Positions 44,339 to 53,481 of a stretch of DNA of 64,000 nt are shown in pieces. This DNA is from an uncultured Pseudomonadota bacterium. GTDB taxonomy: Bacteria; Pseudomonadota; Gammaproteobacteria; Steroidobacterales; Steroidobacteraceae. The translations under genes and the position numbers were made by a program. The notes below the pieces were generated by a model, which was given only the letters and a program-made list of their open reading frames with translations, did no database searches and was not told the origin of the DNA. The stretch spans positions 62,001-126,000 of the forward strand of contig CAISDJ010000024.1 of the NCBI GenBank assembly GCA_903884105.1, in the 5' to 3' direction. Position 1 is the first letter of the stretch. Every line of letters begins with the position of its first letter.

Positions 44339-44840
44339 CCAGATCCAGCGCGACATCAATGAATTTCTCGGGGAACCGTTGCTCGCGATCCTGCGGGGCG
44401 TCACGTTGCAACAGTTGTGGCAAGTGGTCGGCATTACCGAAACAGCTTTGCTGGTCGTGGCGGATTGCGTGGTCTTCGCCGGCCTGCTCGGCAGGCTGAC
44501 AGCCGTGCTGACGAGCCTGAACGAACGCCGGCGCGAGATGGCCATCCTGCGCTCCGTGGGCGCGCGTCCCGCTCACGTCTTCCTGCTGATGATGAGCGAG
44601 GCCGCGTTGCTCGGCGCTGCCGGCGTGGTGGTCGGCATGGCTCTGCTGCACGGAGCCGTCGCGATCGTCCGCCCCGTGCTTGAAAGCCGCTACGGCGTCT
44701 TTCTCTCGGGCAACCGGGTCACCGCCTTCGAGCTGCTGATCGGCACGATCGTCATCGCGGCTGCGTTGCTGACCGGCGCGTTGCCTGCCTGGCGCGCCTA
44801 TCGAAAAACGCTGGCGGACGGCTTGACGATCAGGGTGTAA
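44337..44840 (+). pseudogene. FtsX-like ABC permease, 3' fragment
   Basis: C-terminal part of a MacB/FtsX-type permease. Homology begins abruptly in frame at FQIQRDINEFLGEPLLAILR (44337) and continues through three membrane helices and the conserved NERRREMAILRSVGARPAHV to the end PAWRAYRKTLADGLTIRV. The periplasmic domain and first helix are absent. An internal methionine at 44379 could start a short product, but it could not form a normal permease. The junction with the ATPase fragment is at about 44335-44340. Confidence 0.8.
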
Positions 44841-44895
44841 CGCTGGCGCAGCGGCCCCCTCCCTCCCTCCCGCCATTCCCCCCCAGGATGCAATC

Positions 44896-45480
44896 ATGCG
44901 AACGATGATGCTCGCCATTGGCCGCCGCGCGACCGTCCTCGCCTATCGGGCCTCGCTGCACCTGTTGTTCGCACCCCTCCTTCTCGCGCCCAGCACCACC
45001 GTCATTGCGCAGACTGCGGCAAAGCCGCCGAGCGCAGAAAAGGTCGTCAATCTCGACTGGCTGGAACTGCTGCCCGAGAACGAGCGCGCGAAGGGAGTGG
45101 CCGCGGCGCCGCCGACCGGGCACAATTTTCTCGACGACAGTGGCACCGCGATGTCGCAGGAGATGTCGTTCGCGGTCAACCCTGCGATCAATGGCGCTCT
45201 GGTCAAGGTCCCCGGATTCGTCGTCCCGCTCGATCTGGACGACAAGGGCCAGGTCACGGAGTTCTTCCTCGTCCCCTACTACGGCGCGTGCATCCACTAT
45301 CCGCCGCCGCCCCCCAACCAGATCGTGTACGTCATTCCTCCCAAGCCCTTCAATCTGCCGACGCTGACGACGCCTTACTGGGTCACCGGTCGCCAGCGGA
45401 CGATGGGCAAGACTAGCCGCGTAGGCGCGGCGGCCTATACTGTGACAGCCACGTCGATGGAAGTTTACAAGGACCCGTGA
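44896..45480 (+). CDS. DUF3299 exported protein of a metal-uptake locus
   Basis: 194 residues with an N-terminal signal sequence (ending near TTVIAQTAA) and a DUF3299 domain: LDWLELLPENER, GALVKVPGFVVPLDLDDKG and EFFLVPYYGACIHYPPPPPN with the conserved Cys-x-His. DUF3299 proteins accompany FtsX-like ABC transporters in zinc-regulated loci such as Vibrio zrg genes, so a periplasmic metal-related role is likely. It is complete although the transporter genes before it are broken. The gap to the permease fragment is 55 bp. Confidence 0.75.
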   Translation: MRTMMLAIGRRATVLAYRASLHLLFAPLLLAPSTTVIAQTAAKPPSAEKVVNLDWLELLPENERAKGVAAAPPTGHNFLDDSGTAMSQEMSFAVNPAINGALVKVPGFVVPLDLDDKGQVTEFFLVPYYGACIHYPPPPPNQIVYVIPPKPFNLPTLTTPYWVTGRQRTMGKTSRVGAAAYTVTATSMEVYKDP

Positions 45481-45548
45481 ACGGCGACTCGTGGCCGTCC
45501 TCGGCACGACTCTTGATGACCGGACCGCGTACGGCAATGACGGCAACG

Positions 45549-46514
45549 ATGAAACAACTGGAAAACGAGGGACGCCTGTACCCTCCGATTGAACCCCATC
45601 GCACGGGCTACCTGCGCGTGTCGGACGTGCACGAGCTGTACTTCGAGGAATCCGGCAACCCGGCGGGCAAGCCGGCCGTGTTCCTGCACGGGGGACCCGG
45701 TGCTGGCGCCGATGTGCGGGCCCGTCGATTCTTCGACCCCAAGGCGTACCGCATCGTCGTGTTCGACCAGCGGGGCTGCGGGCGCAGCCGTCCTCACGCA
45801 AGCCTGGTCGACAACACCATCTGGCACTTGGTCGACGACATCGAAGTGCTGCGCCGCCACCTCGGAATCGACAAGTGGCTGGTGTTCGGCGGTTCGTGGG
45901 GGTCGACTCTGGCGCTGGCCTATGCGCAGACGCATCCCGAGCGGGTGTCGGAACTGGTGCTGCGCGGCATCTTCATGCTGCGACAGTGGGAGCTCAAATG
46001 GTTCTACCAGGAAGGCTGCTCGGCGCTGTTCCCTGATTTCTTCGCGGACTACGTGTCGGTCATACCGGAAGCCGAACGGAGCGACCTGATCACGGCGTTC
46101 CACAAGCGGCTGACGGGAGACAACCGGCAAGAGCAGCTCGCCGCTGCCCGTGCGTGGTCCCGATGGGAGGCTGCGACGAGTTTCCTGCATGTCGACCACG
46201 AGAGCCTGCGCCGCTGGGGCGATGCGGACTTCGCCACCGCGGTCGCGCGCATCGAATGCCACTATTTCGTGAACAGGGGCTTTCTCGACCACGAAGACCA
46301 GCTGATCACGAACGTTGCGCGGATTCGTCACATCCCTGCCGTGATCGTCCAGGGCCGCTACGACGTGGTGTGCCCGATCAAGACAGCGTGGGATCTGCAC
46401 CTGGCTTGGCCGGAAGCCGACTTCCGCGTCGCTGCCGACGCAGGACATTCTGCTTTCGAGCCTGGCAACACCCGCGAGCTGGTTGTGGCTACCGATCGCT
46501 TCCGCTCACGGTAG
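45549..46514 (+). CDS. pip: Proline iminopeptidase
   Basis: 321-residue alpha/beta hydrolase that removes N-terminal proline from peptides. The oxyanion stretch VFLHGGPGAGADVRARRFFD, the block VVFDQRGCGRSRPH, the nucleophile elbow GGSWGSTLALAYAQ, the late aspartate in VIVQGRYDVVCP and the histidine in AADAGHSAFEPG give a complete Ser-Asp-His triad. The start MKQLENEGRLYPPIEPHRTG best fits the family; the frame is open to 45477. It converges on the SET-domain gene with a 16-bp gap. Confidence 0.92.
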   Translation: MKQLENEGRLYPPIEPHRTGYLRVSDVHELYFEESGNPAGKPAVFLHGGPGAGADVRARRFFDPKAYRIVVFDQRGCGRSRPHASLVDNTIWHLVDDIEVLRRHLGIDKWLVFGGSWGSTLALAYAQTHPERVSELVLRGIFMLRQWELKWFYQEGCSALFPDFFADYVSVIPEAERSDLITAFHKRLTGDNRQEQLAAARAWSRWEAATSFLHVDHESLRRWGDADFATAVARIECHYFVNRGFLDHEDQLITNVARIRHIPAVIVQGRYDVVCPIKTAWDLHLAWPEADFRVAADAGHSAFEPGNTRELVVATDRFRSR

Positions 46515-46530
46515 CCGGGAACGGAGAACG

Positions 46531-47226
46531 CTACTTCTTCTTCCGCGCCGCAGTCTTTGTCTTGGGCTTGGGCTTTGTCTTGGGCTTGGGCTTTGTCTTG
46601 GCCTTTGTCTTCTTCTTGGCCTTCGCTGCCTGCTTCGCCTTGTCGAGCGGCACCGGGTCCAGCATGGTGCCGCGGCAATTCTTCGCGCCACAACGGCAGT
46701 CGTAGAGCTTCAGATCCTCGGGATCATCGGTGCTCTCCCAGACGAGCTGGTAGTCGTAGCAGAGCTCTTCGCCCGGCTTCATGGTCCGCGTGGCCTCAAT
46801 GAAGATGCGGCGGTCTTCGGTCACCGTCTCGCAGTTCGGGCTGCAGCCGTGGTTGATGAAGCGCGCTTCGTTGCCGCCCACGCCCGCATCGATCACCGTG
46901 CGATTGTCGACGATGAACAGGAACGTGTGCCCGTCGTCATTGTCCTTGATCTCATAGCGCCGATCCGCCTCTGCGTGCGAAACGCGGTCGCCGAGATATT
47001 CGATAACGCGCCCGCCCTTTACGATCCGCGTTTTGGCATACACACCGCGCCCGTGGATCGGCGAATTGCGCACCTCGATCAGCGGCGACGTCGGGATCGA
47101 CGGCACCTTCTTCACGGCCTTGGCCCGGCTGGCAGCCGGCTTCTGCACGGGCTTCTTCCCTTGCTTGCCGGCCTTGGCCTGCGTCTTGCTGCTCTTGCCG
47201 GTCTGCTTCGTCTTCTTGGTTGCCAT
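46531..47226 (-). CDS. SET-domain protein with lysine-rich tails
   Basis: 231 residues. A SET domain (about 48-165) shows SPIHGRGVYAKTRIVKGGRV, the SAM/pseudoknot motif ARFINHGCSPNCET and EELCYDYQL, and ends with a post-SET CRCGAKNCRG cysteine cluster, so it should be an active lysine methyltransferase. Both ends are histone-tail-like: residues 1-40 are rich in Lys/Ala, and the last 40 are Lys/Pro/Thr repeats encoded by an 18-bp tandem repeat near 46557-46600. Bacterial SET proteins of this kind have been suggested to modify basic DNA-binding proteins. Substrate here is unknown; self-methylation of the tails is possible. Confidence 0.85.
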   Translation of the reverse strand: MATKKTKQTGKSSKTQAKAGKQGKKPVQKPAASRAKAVKKVPSIPTSPLIEVRNSPIHGRGVYAKTRIVKGGRVIEYLGDRVSHAEADRRYEIKDNDDGHTFLFIVDNRTVIDAGVGGNEARFINHGCSPNCETVTEDRRIFIEATRTMKPGEELCYDYQLVWESTDDPEDLKLYDCRCGAKNCRGTMLDPVPLDKAKQAAKAKKKTKAKTKPKPKTKPKPKTKTAARKKK

Positions 47227-47300
47227 AGCTCGCTAGTGATCCCTCATGCAGATGATCTGAAAACACTCTGTTGCTCGACGGGCTACCGCGAGTCTTCCGA

Positions 47301-47321
47301 CTATCCCCTATCCCCTATCAC
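47301..47321. repeat. Heptanucleotide array at the thyA 3' end
   Basis: Three 7-bp units, two CTATCCC and one CTATCAC, in register, ending inside the thyA stop region. No convincing complementary array is seen on the SET-gene side. The unit matches the right-hand array at 35657. Confidence 0.7.
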
Positions 47322-48112
47322 ACCGCGATGGGCGCCTTGATCGGCGGATGGGACTCGTAGCCTGCGATCTCGACATCGCCAAAGGCATACTCGAAAATCG
47401 ATGGTGGACGACGCTTCAGCTCAAGCCGCGGCAACGGATGCGGCGACCGCGCCAGCTGCAGGTCCGCCTGTTCGAGATGATTGAGATACAGGTGGCAATC
47501 GCCGCCCGTCCAGATGAAATCTCCCGGCTCGAGCCCGCACTGGTCGGCCACCATGTGCGTCAGCAGCGCATAGGAAGCGATATTGAACGGCACGCCGAGG
47601 AAAATATCGGCGCTGCGCTGGTACAACTGGCAGGACAGCTTGCCGTCACCCACCCAGAACTGGAACAACGCATGGCAGGGCGTCAGCGCCATCTGCTCGA
47701 GCTCGCCCACATTCCAGGCGCTGACGACGATACGGCGCGAATGCGGATCGCGGCGGATCAGGTCGATCGTGCGGCTCATCTGGTCGATGTAGCGGCCATC
47801 CGGCGTCGGCCACGAGCGCCACTGCCGACCATACACAGGCCCGAGCTCGCCACGCTCATCGGCCCATTCGTCCCAGATCGTCACGCCGTGCTCGCGCAGG
47901 TAGGCGACGTTGGTTTCACCGCGCAGGAACCACAGCAACTCGTGGACGATGGAACGCAGATGCAGCTTCTTGGTGGTGACGAGCGGGAAACCTTCGCCCA
48001 GATTGAATCGCATCTGATAGCCGAACACGGACAGCGTGCCAGTGCCCGTGCGATCGGTCTTTCGGGTTCCCGAGCTGCGGACGTGCCGCAGCAGGTCGAG
48101 ATACTGTTGCAT
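47318..48112 (-). CDS. thyA: Thymidylate synthase ThyA
   Basis: 264-residue folate-dependent enzyme converting dUMP to dTMP. The catalytic cysteine is in [12 protein letters not shown]; the substrate arginine region [14 protein letters not shown], the folate-contacting [20 protein letters not shown] and the C-terminal IKAPIAV are invariant. The start [11 protein letters not shown] overlaps the lgt stop by one base (TGATG), as in the lgt-thyA operons of gammaproteobacteria. Confidence 0.97.
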   Translation of the reverse strand: MQQYLDLLRHVRSSGTRKTDRTGTGTLSVFGYQMRFNLGEGFPLVTTKKLHLRSIVHELLWFLRGETNVAYLREHGVTIWDEWADERGELGPVYGRQWRSWPTPDGRYIDQMSRTIDLIRRDPHSRRIVVSAWNVGELEQMALTPCHALFQFWVGDGKLSCQLYQRSADIFLGVPFNIASYALLTHMVADQCGLEPGDFIWTGGDCHLYLNHLEQADLQLARSPHPLPRLELKRRPPSIFEYAFGDVEIAGYESHPPIKAPIAV

Positions 48113-48930
48113 CAGCGCGCCCCCTGGGCCTGGGGCTCGAGCATGCGATTGCCACTCGGCTGGTGGTTGAGATAGGCAATGACGAGCAGCGCGAGACCCG
48201 CAAGGATCATGGGCAGCGACAGGATCTGTCCCATCGTCACCCAGTCGAACAGCAAGTAGCCGCGATTGAGGTCGGGCACTCGCACGAACTCGATGAGGAA
48301 CCGGAAGCAGCCATAGCACAGGAGGAACAGCCCCGCAGGTGCGAGTCGCGGGCGCGCCCTGGACGTGAATGTCCACAGGATGATGAACAGCACCACGCCT
48401 TCGAGGGCGCCTTCGTACAGCTGCGATGCATGGCGCGGGACGCCGTCGACAACAAAGGCCCACGTAAAGTCCGTCGGCTTTCCCCACAGCTCGCCGTTGA
48501 TGAAGTTGCCGATCCGCCCCGCGAGCAGCCCGATCGCGGGCAACGGCGCGGCGAAGTCGAGCACGTCTGCGATGCGACGGCCCCTTTGCCGTGCGAACAG
48601 CGTCAGCGCCGCCAGGACGCCGAGCAGCCCGCCATGGAACGACATGCCGCCTTCCCACACTTTCAGGATCTGCAACGGATTTGCGCGAATGCCCTCAAAG
48701 CCGTAGAACAGCACCCAGCCCAGCCGCCCGCCGATAATGACTCCGAGCGCCGAGTAAAACACCAGGTCATCGACATCGAGGGGCTTCCACGTCGACCCCG
48801 GCTGCGCTGCACGGCGACGGGCGAGCCACCACGCGGCAACGAAGCCGATGACGTACATCAGCCCGTACCAGCGGACCTTCAGGGGTCCGAGCGAGAGCGC
48901 GATCGGATCGATGTCGGTATAGGTAATCAC
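48112..48930 (-). CDS. lgt: Prolipoprotein diacylglyceryl transferase
   Basis: 272-residue polytopic inner-membrane enzyme that adds diacylglycerol to the lipobox cysteine. The signature [17 protein letters not shown] is present, with [20 protein letters not shown] at the first helix and [13 protein letters not shown] containing the essential His. About seven membrane helices. The window contains two or three candidate substrates (lipoproteins near 61.4, 63.5 and 63.8 kb). Overlaps thyA by one base. Confidence 0.95.
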   Translation of the reverse strand: MITYTDIDPIALSLGPLKVRWYGLMYVIGFVAAWWLARRRAAQPGSTWKPLDVDDLVFYSALGVIIGGRLGWVLFYGFEGIRANPLQILKVWEGGMSFHGGLLGVLAALTLFARQRGRRIADVLDFAAPLPAIGLLAGRIGNFINGELWGKPTDFTWAFVVDGVPRHASQLYEGALEGVVLFIILWTFTSRARPRLAPAGLFLLCYGCFRFLIEFVRVPDLNRGYLLFDWVTMGQILSLPMILAGLALLVIAYLNHQPSGNRMLEPQAQGAR

Positions 48931-48950
48931 GAGGACGGAAAGTGTAACAA

Positions 48951-49035
48951 AGGCTGGGGGCCGGAGGCTGGGGCTAGAGAGGGCGTTTCGCCAGAGGCGC
49001 TTGCTCTAGCGGCAAGCCCCCTGTCTCCAGCCCGT
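48951..49035. repeat. Paired heptanucleotide arrays between the RlmI-type gene and lgt
   Basis: Four or five 7-bp units of the AGGCTGG/GGGCCGG type (48951-48985) face AGCCCCC, TGTCTCC, AGCCCGT units (about 49013-49033). The inner part has CTAGAG/CTCTAG and GGCG/CGCC stems. The structure fills the intergenic gap. Confidence 0.7.
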
Positions 49036-49038
49036 TTC

Positions 49039-50274
49039 CTATTCCTGCACCACCCGACAGACGAAAGCCTTGAGGTAGCGCGTCTCCGGAATCGCCGGGT
49101 GCAGCGGATGGTCCGGTGCCTGCCCGCCGGCTTCAAGGATCTGGACGAACCGGCCGACGTGGCGCCCGGCCTTGTTGATCGCCCCGAGCAGCTGGTGGGC
49201 TTCGAGATGATAGGAACACGAGCACGACACCAGGATGCCGTCCCGGTCGAGCAGCTGCATCGCGAGCTGATTCAGCCGCCGGTACGCCGCCTCGCCCTTC
49301 GGGATGTCCTTCTTGCGCTTGATGAAGGCCGGCGGGTCGATCACGATGACATCGAACTTGCGACGCTCCTCGTGGAGCTTCTCCAGCACAGCGAAGGCAT
49401 CGCCCTTGAGCGTCGCTACAGCGAGGTCGTTGGCGGCCGCCGTTTCCTCAAGCATGGCGATTGCGGCCGCCGATGAATCGACGCAGGTAACTTCGCTCGC
49501 GCCGGCACGAGCCGCGCTCAGGCCCCACGCACCGAGGTAGCTGAACACGTCGAGCACACGCAGCCCCTTCACGTATCTGAGGAACCCATGGCGGTTCGCG
49601 GCCTGGTCGAAGAACCAGCCGGTCTTCTGGCCTGTCAGCGACGGCACCCTGAAGCGGACCCCGTTCTCCTCGACTTCAAGGACGTCGGGCATGTCGCCGA
49701 TCGCCGTTTCCACGTAAGACGGCAGGCCTTCGAGCTCGCGAGCACCGCTGTCATTCTTCCAGATCATCGCCTTCGGGGACAACACCTTCTGGACCGCCGC
49801 GACGATGTCTTCCTTCATGGCCTCCATGCCTGCCGTCGCGATCTGCCCGACGATGCGGTCGCCGTAGCGATCGAGCACGAGTCCCGGCAAGCCATCGGAC
49901 TCGCCGTAGACGAGACGGTAGAAGGGCTTGTCGTAGAGCCGCTCGCGGAGGCTCAAGGCCACCAGCAGGCGATGGACGATCAACGAGCGACCCGGCGGAT
50001 AACGCTGGTCGCGACCCATGATCCGCGCCGAGATCAGCGAATTCGGGTTGACGTAGGCATACCCCAGGAACTTGTCACGACTCGAGATGACCCGAGCAAT
50101 GGCGCCCTTTGCAAAGGTATTGAGGGGCGTCGCGGCTGTATCCACCTCGTTCGAGAACACCCACAGGTGGCCCGCAGACAGCCGCCGGTCCTCGCCGTTC
50201 TTGAGGCGCAGGGCGGGGAACGTCGGGGCGTCGGCTGCGGCGGGGTCGGCCGCAGCGATAGGCTGTGTGGTCAT
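49039..50274 (-). CDS. RlmI-type class I SAM-dependent rRNA methyltransferase
   Basis: 411 residues: an N-terminal PUA domain (ALRLKNGEDRRLSAGHLWVF), an EEHEA-like middle part, and a C-terminal Rossmann methyltransferase with LRVLDVFSYLGAWGLSAARA for SAM and FDVIVIDPPAFIKRKKD as motif IV. A conserved late cysteine segment SCSCSYH is typical of the RlmI (m5C) family. The start MTTQPIAAADP was chosen over one 12 codons upstream. E. coli RlmI modifies C1962 of 23S rRNA; the same target is likely. Confidence 0.88.
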   Translation of the reverse strand: MTTQPIAAADPAAADAPTFPALRLKNGEDRRLSAGHLWVFSNEVDTAATPLNTFAKGAIARVISSRDKFLGYAYVNPNSLISARIMGRDQRYPPGRSLIVHRLLVALSLRERLYDKPFYRLVYGESDGLPGLVLDRYGDRIVGQIATAGMEAMKEDIVAAVQKVLSPKAMIWKNDSGARELEGLPSYVETAIGDMPDVLEVEENGVRFRVPSLTGQKTGWFFDQAANRHGFLRYVKGLRVLDVFSYLGAWGLSAARAGASEVTCVDSSAAAIAMLEETAAANDLAVATLKGDAFAVLEKLHEERRKFDVIVIDPPAFIKRKKDIPKGEAAYRRLNQLAMQLLDRDGILVSCSCSYHLEAHQLLGAINKAGRHVGRFVQILEAGGQAPDHPLHPAIPETRYLKAFVCRVVQE

Positions 50275-50377
50275 GAACTCTCTGGGACTTGGGCGGAGTA
50301 GCGGGCTCAAGGGACCTTGCGGCTCCTTCAGCTATAGTCCGCCATTCTACTGACAGAAAGGTTCATTTGGCTGCTTC

Positions 50378-52465
50378 ATGACGACTTCGCCCCCCCCCCA
50401 GCAGAATCGCCTCAGGCAAGAAACGAGTCCGTACCTCGCGCAGCACGCCACCAACCCGGTGGACTGGTACCCGTGGGGGCCGGAGGCCCTCGAACGCGCG
50501 CAGCGGGAAAACCGCCCGATCCTGCTGTCCATCGGCTATTCCGCGTGCCACTGGTGCCATGTCATGGCCCATGAATCGTTCCAAGATCCGGCCACGGCGG
50601 CGCTCATGAACGAGCTGTTCGTGAACGTGAAGGTCGACCGCGAGGAGCGCCCGGACATCGACCGGATCTACCAGATGGCCCACCAGATGCTCACCCAGCG
50701 CGGTGGCGGCTGGCCGCTGACGATGTTCCTGACCCCCGGTGGCCAGCAACCCTTTTTCGGGGGCACCTATTTCCCGCCCGAACCCAAGTTCGGGATGCCC
50801 GGGTTCCCCGACATCCTGAAGCGCGTCGCGGAGTACTTCCGCAGGCACCCGGCCGAGATCGCCAAGCAGAACGCTGCGCTGGCGCAGGCGTTCGCCGAGA
50901 TGCAGCCGACGCCGGTCGATTCCGCTGACCGTCTGCAGGCGGGCCCACTGCAACTCGCCCGGGGCGCAATGGCCCGCGATTTCGATCGCGCGTCGGGCGG
51001 CTTTGGCGGAGCGCCCAAGTTCCCGCACCCGACGTACCTCACTTTCCTGCTCAAGGAATGGCGCGCTACCGCAGGCAGCGACGAGCCCGACCTGCAGTCG
51101 CTGTTCATGGCAACACTCACTTTGACGCGAATGGCGGAGGGTGGCGTGTACGACCAGCTGGGCGGCGGCTTCTGCCGCTACTCGGTCGATACCGAGTGGA
51201 CGATCCCCCACTTCGAGAAGATGCTGTACGACAACGGACAGCTGCTCGGTGCCTATGCGCAGGCAGCTGTCGCGACGGGCGACCCCCTGTTCCGGAGCAT
51301 CGCGCTGGAAACGGCAGAATGGGTGCTGCGCGACCTGCGTTCCCCGGAAGGCGCGTTCTGGTCCACGCTCGATGCCGATTCCGAAGGCCACGAAGGCCGG
51401 TTCTACGTGTGGACGCCCGACGAGGTTCGCCGTGCCTTGAGCCCGGAATGCCTTGCCGTGTTCGCGAGTCGCTTCGGCCTTGATCTCGATGCGAACTTCG
51501 AGGACCACTGGCATCTGCGGGCCAGCCGCTCCGTGGACGCGCTCGCGGCCGAGCAGGGCCTGACCGTCGACGCAGTGAATGCTCATCTGCAAGCGGCTCG
51601 CACCACGCTCCTGGCGGTGCGCAATGCCCGCGTTTGGCCGCAACGCGACGAGAAGATCCTGACCAGCTGGAACGGATTGATGATCTCGGGCCTCGCCATC
51701 GCCGCCCGCACCCTCGCTCGCGAGGACTTGGAAAAGGCGGCAACCCGGGCCGTCGACTTCATTCGCGACAGGCTCTGGCAATCAACAGACTCGGGCAAGC
51801 GCCTCTTCGCCGTTCACATGGACGGACGCACCCGTTTTCCTGCCTATCTCGACGATCATGCCTTCCTGCTGGCGGGGCTCATGGACCTGCTGGAAAGCCG
51901 CTGGCGGACTGCCGACCTGGCGTTTGCCGTCGACCTTGCGGAGATCCTGCTCACGCACTTCGAGGATCGGAAAGCGGGCGGCTTCTACTTCACCGCCGAC
52001 GACCATGAAGCGCTGCTCCACCGCACGAAAGCCTTCCAGGACGATGCCGTGCCCTCCGGCAACGGCGTCGCCGCCCTTGCCCTTGGCCGCTTGGGAGCGC
52101 TGCTGGGCGAACCCCGCTACCTCGACGCCGCGGAGCGGGTCTTGAAGGCAGCCTGGCCCCTCCTCGAGCGCTATCCGCAGGCCCATGCAACGCTCCTGAT
52201 GGCCTTGGATGAGTACCTGCAACCGGTTGATATGGTGATCATTCGGGGTGAAGCCGATGAAGTCGCGCAATGGCAGTCCGAGGCCAACCGACTCTACTCG
52301 CCGAGGCGGCTGGTGTTCGGGATCCCGAAGACCGCCGCCGATCTCCCCGCGGCGCTGGCAGCGAAGCAGCCGGCGGATTCAACGGTGGCCTATATTTGTC
52401 GTGGGACCTCGTGCTCGGAGCCGGTCAAGTCATTGTCCGCAGTGATCTCGCTCACACGCGGCTGA
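50378..52465 (+). CDS. YyaL-type thioredoxin-domain protein (DUF255)
   Basis: 695-residue cytoplasmic protein: an N-terminal thioredoxin-like DUF255 domain ([35 protein letters not shown] with a Cys-x-x-Cys) followed by a long (alpha/alpha)6-barrel-like region related to N-acylglucosamine epimerases. Conserved pieces include [35 protein letters not shown]-type sequence and [20 protein letters not shown]. The biochemical role of the family (spermatogenesis-associated protein 20 in animals) is not settled. A TATAGT box lies about 40 bp upstream. Confidence 0.9.
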   Translation: MTTSPPPQQNRLRQETSPYLAQHATNPVDWYPWGPEALERAQRENRPILLSIGYSACHWCHVMAHESFQDPATAALMNELFVNVKVDREERPDIDRIYQMAHQMLTQRGGGWPLTMFLTPGGQQPFFGGTYFPPEPKFGMPGFPDILKRVAEYFRRHPAEIAKQNAALAQAFAEMQPTPVDSADRLQAGPLQLARGAMARDFDRASGGFGGAPKFPHPTYLTFLLKEWRATAGSDEPDLQSLFMATLTLTRMAEGGVYDQLGGGFCRYSVDTEWTIPHFEKMLYDNGQLLGAYAQAAVATGDPLFRSIALETAEWVLRDLRSPEGAFWSTLDADSEGHEGRFYVWTPDEVRRALSPECLAVFASRFGLDLDANFEDHWHLRASRSVDALAAEQGLTVDAVNAHLQAARTTLLAVRNARVWPQRDEKILTSWNGLMISGLAIAARTLAREDLEKAATRAVDFIRDRLWQSTDSGKRLFAVHMDGRTRFPAYLDDHAFLLAGLMDLLESRWRTADLAFAVDLAEILLTHFEDRKAGGFYFTADDHEALLHRTKAFQDDAVPSGNGVAALALGRLGALLGEPRYLDAAERVLKAAWPLLERYPQAHATLLMALDEYLQPVDMVIIRGEADEVAQWQSEANRLYSPRRLVFGIPKTAADLPAALAAKQPADSTVAYICRGTSCSEPVKSLSAVISLTRG

Positions 52466-52540
52466 TACACCGGAAAACCGGCCTCACAGCACCCGGAATT
52501 CCCTGAAGGAACTCCTGGTCCGAAGGCTCAGTCCGACCCA

Positions 52541-52567
52541 TCAAGTATCCAGTTGGGCGGCCGATAG
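52541..52567 (+). promoter_or_regulatory. Sigma-28 (FliA)-type promoter of motAB
   Basis: TCAAGTAT (52541-52548) matches 6 of 8 bases of the -35 consensus TAAAGTTT, and GCCGATAG (52560-52567) matches 7 of 8 of the -10 consensus GCCGATAA, with the canonical 11-bp spacer. It ends 41 bp before the motA start. Late flagellar control by FliA is the natural inference. Confidence 0.75.
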
Positions 52568-52608
52568 ACTCCAGTAACCCTGGGTCACCTTCTTAAGACG
52601 GCTAGCCT

Positions 52609-53481
52609 ATGTTCTTCCTGGCAGGTTCGATTGTCGTTCTGGCGTGCGTTCTGGGCGGCTTCCTCATGGAAGGCGGCAACCTGCTGGCGCTGTGGCACCC
52701 GAGCGAAATCATCATCATCGTGGGCGCGGCCCTCGGCGCGTTCATGACCAGCAACACGCCGAAAGTCGCCAAGCAGTCGTTCGCCGGCGCACTCGGCCTG
52801 ATCAAGGGCCCGCGCTACACCCGGGCCGACTACGCCGACCTGCTCAAGCTGATCTACGACATCCTGATGAAGATGCGCAAGGACGGCGTCCTGGCCCTCG
52901 AAGCCGAGATCGAGAAGCCCCACGAGAGCAAGATCTTCGGCGCCTACCCGAAGATCCTCGCCGACCACCACATGATCGAGTTCATCACCGACTGCCTGCG
53001 CCTCATGAGCGGCGGCAACATGGAGGCACATGAACTCGAGAGCCTGCTCGAATACGAACTCGAAACCCACCACAAGGAAGCGGCAGAACCTGCGCATGCC
53101 GTGCAGAAGGTCGCGGATGCGCTGCCTGGTTTCGGCATCGTGGCGGCCGTGCTCGGCATCGTGAACACGATGGCATCACTCGAAGGTGCCGAGACGGCGG
53201 AAATCGGTGAGAAGGTCGGCGCGGCACTCGTCGGCACGTTCCTCGGTATTCTCGTGGCCTACGGTTTCATCGGCCCCATCGCCTCTGCGATGGAAAACCG
53301 GGCGCTCGAAGAAGGCAAGGCATTCGAAGTCGTGAAGATGGCTCTGGTCGCCAGTGTCCGCGGCTACAACCCGCAGATCGCCGTCGAGTTCGCCCGCAAG
53401 CTGCTGTTCGCTGACATCCGTCCCACGTTCGCGTCTCTGGAAGCGCACCTCAAGGGCAAGCGGGAGCGCAGGAAGGCATGA
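52609..53481 (+). CDS. motA: Flagellar motor stator protein MotA
   Basis: 290-residue inner-membrane stator subunit, four transmembrane helices with a large cytoplasmic loop. The N-terminal FLMEGGNLLALWHPSEIIII, the loop HESKIFGAYPKILADHHMIE, the prolines in ALPGFGIVAAVLGIV and AYGFIGPIASAM, and the C-terminal GYNPQIAVEFARKLLF are typical of proton-driven MotA. It overlaps motB by 4 bp. The ribosome-binding site is weak. Confidence 0.95.
   Translation: MFFLAGSIVVLACVLGGFLMEGGNLLALWHPSEIIIIVGAALGAFMTSNTPKVAKQSFAGALGLIKGPRYTRADYADLLKLIYDILMKMRKDGVLALEAEIEKPHESKIFGAYPKILADHHMIEFITDCLRLMSGGNMEAHELESLLEYELETHHKEAAEPAHAVQKVADALPGFGIVAAVLGIVNTMASLEGAETAEIGEKVGAALVGTFLGILVAYGFIGPIASAMENRALEEGKAFEVVKMALVASVRGYNPQIAVEFARKLLFADIRPTFASLEAHLKGKRERRKA

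Noticed and set aside
44379-44840. Complete small membrane protein starting at the internal ATG
   Set aside because: Permease homology continues upstream of this ATG in the same frame, so it is the tail of a truncated permease.
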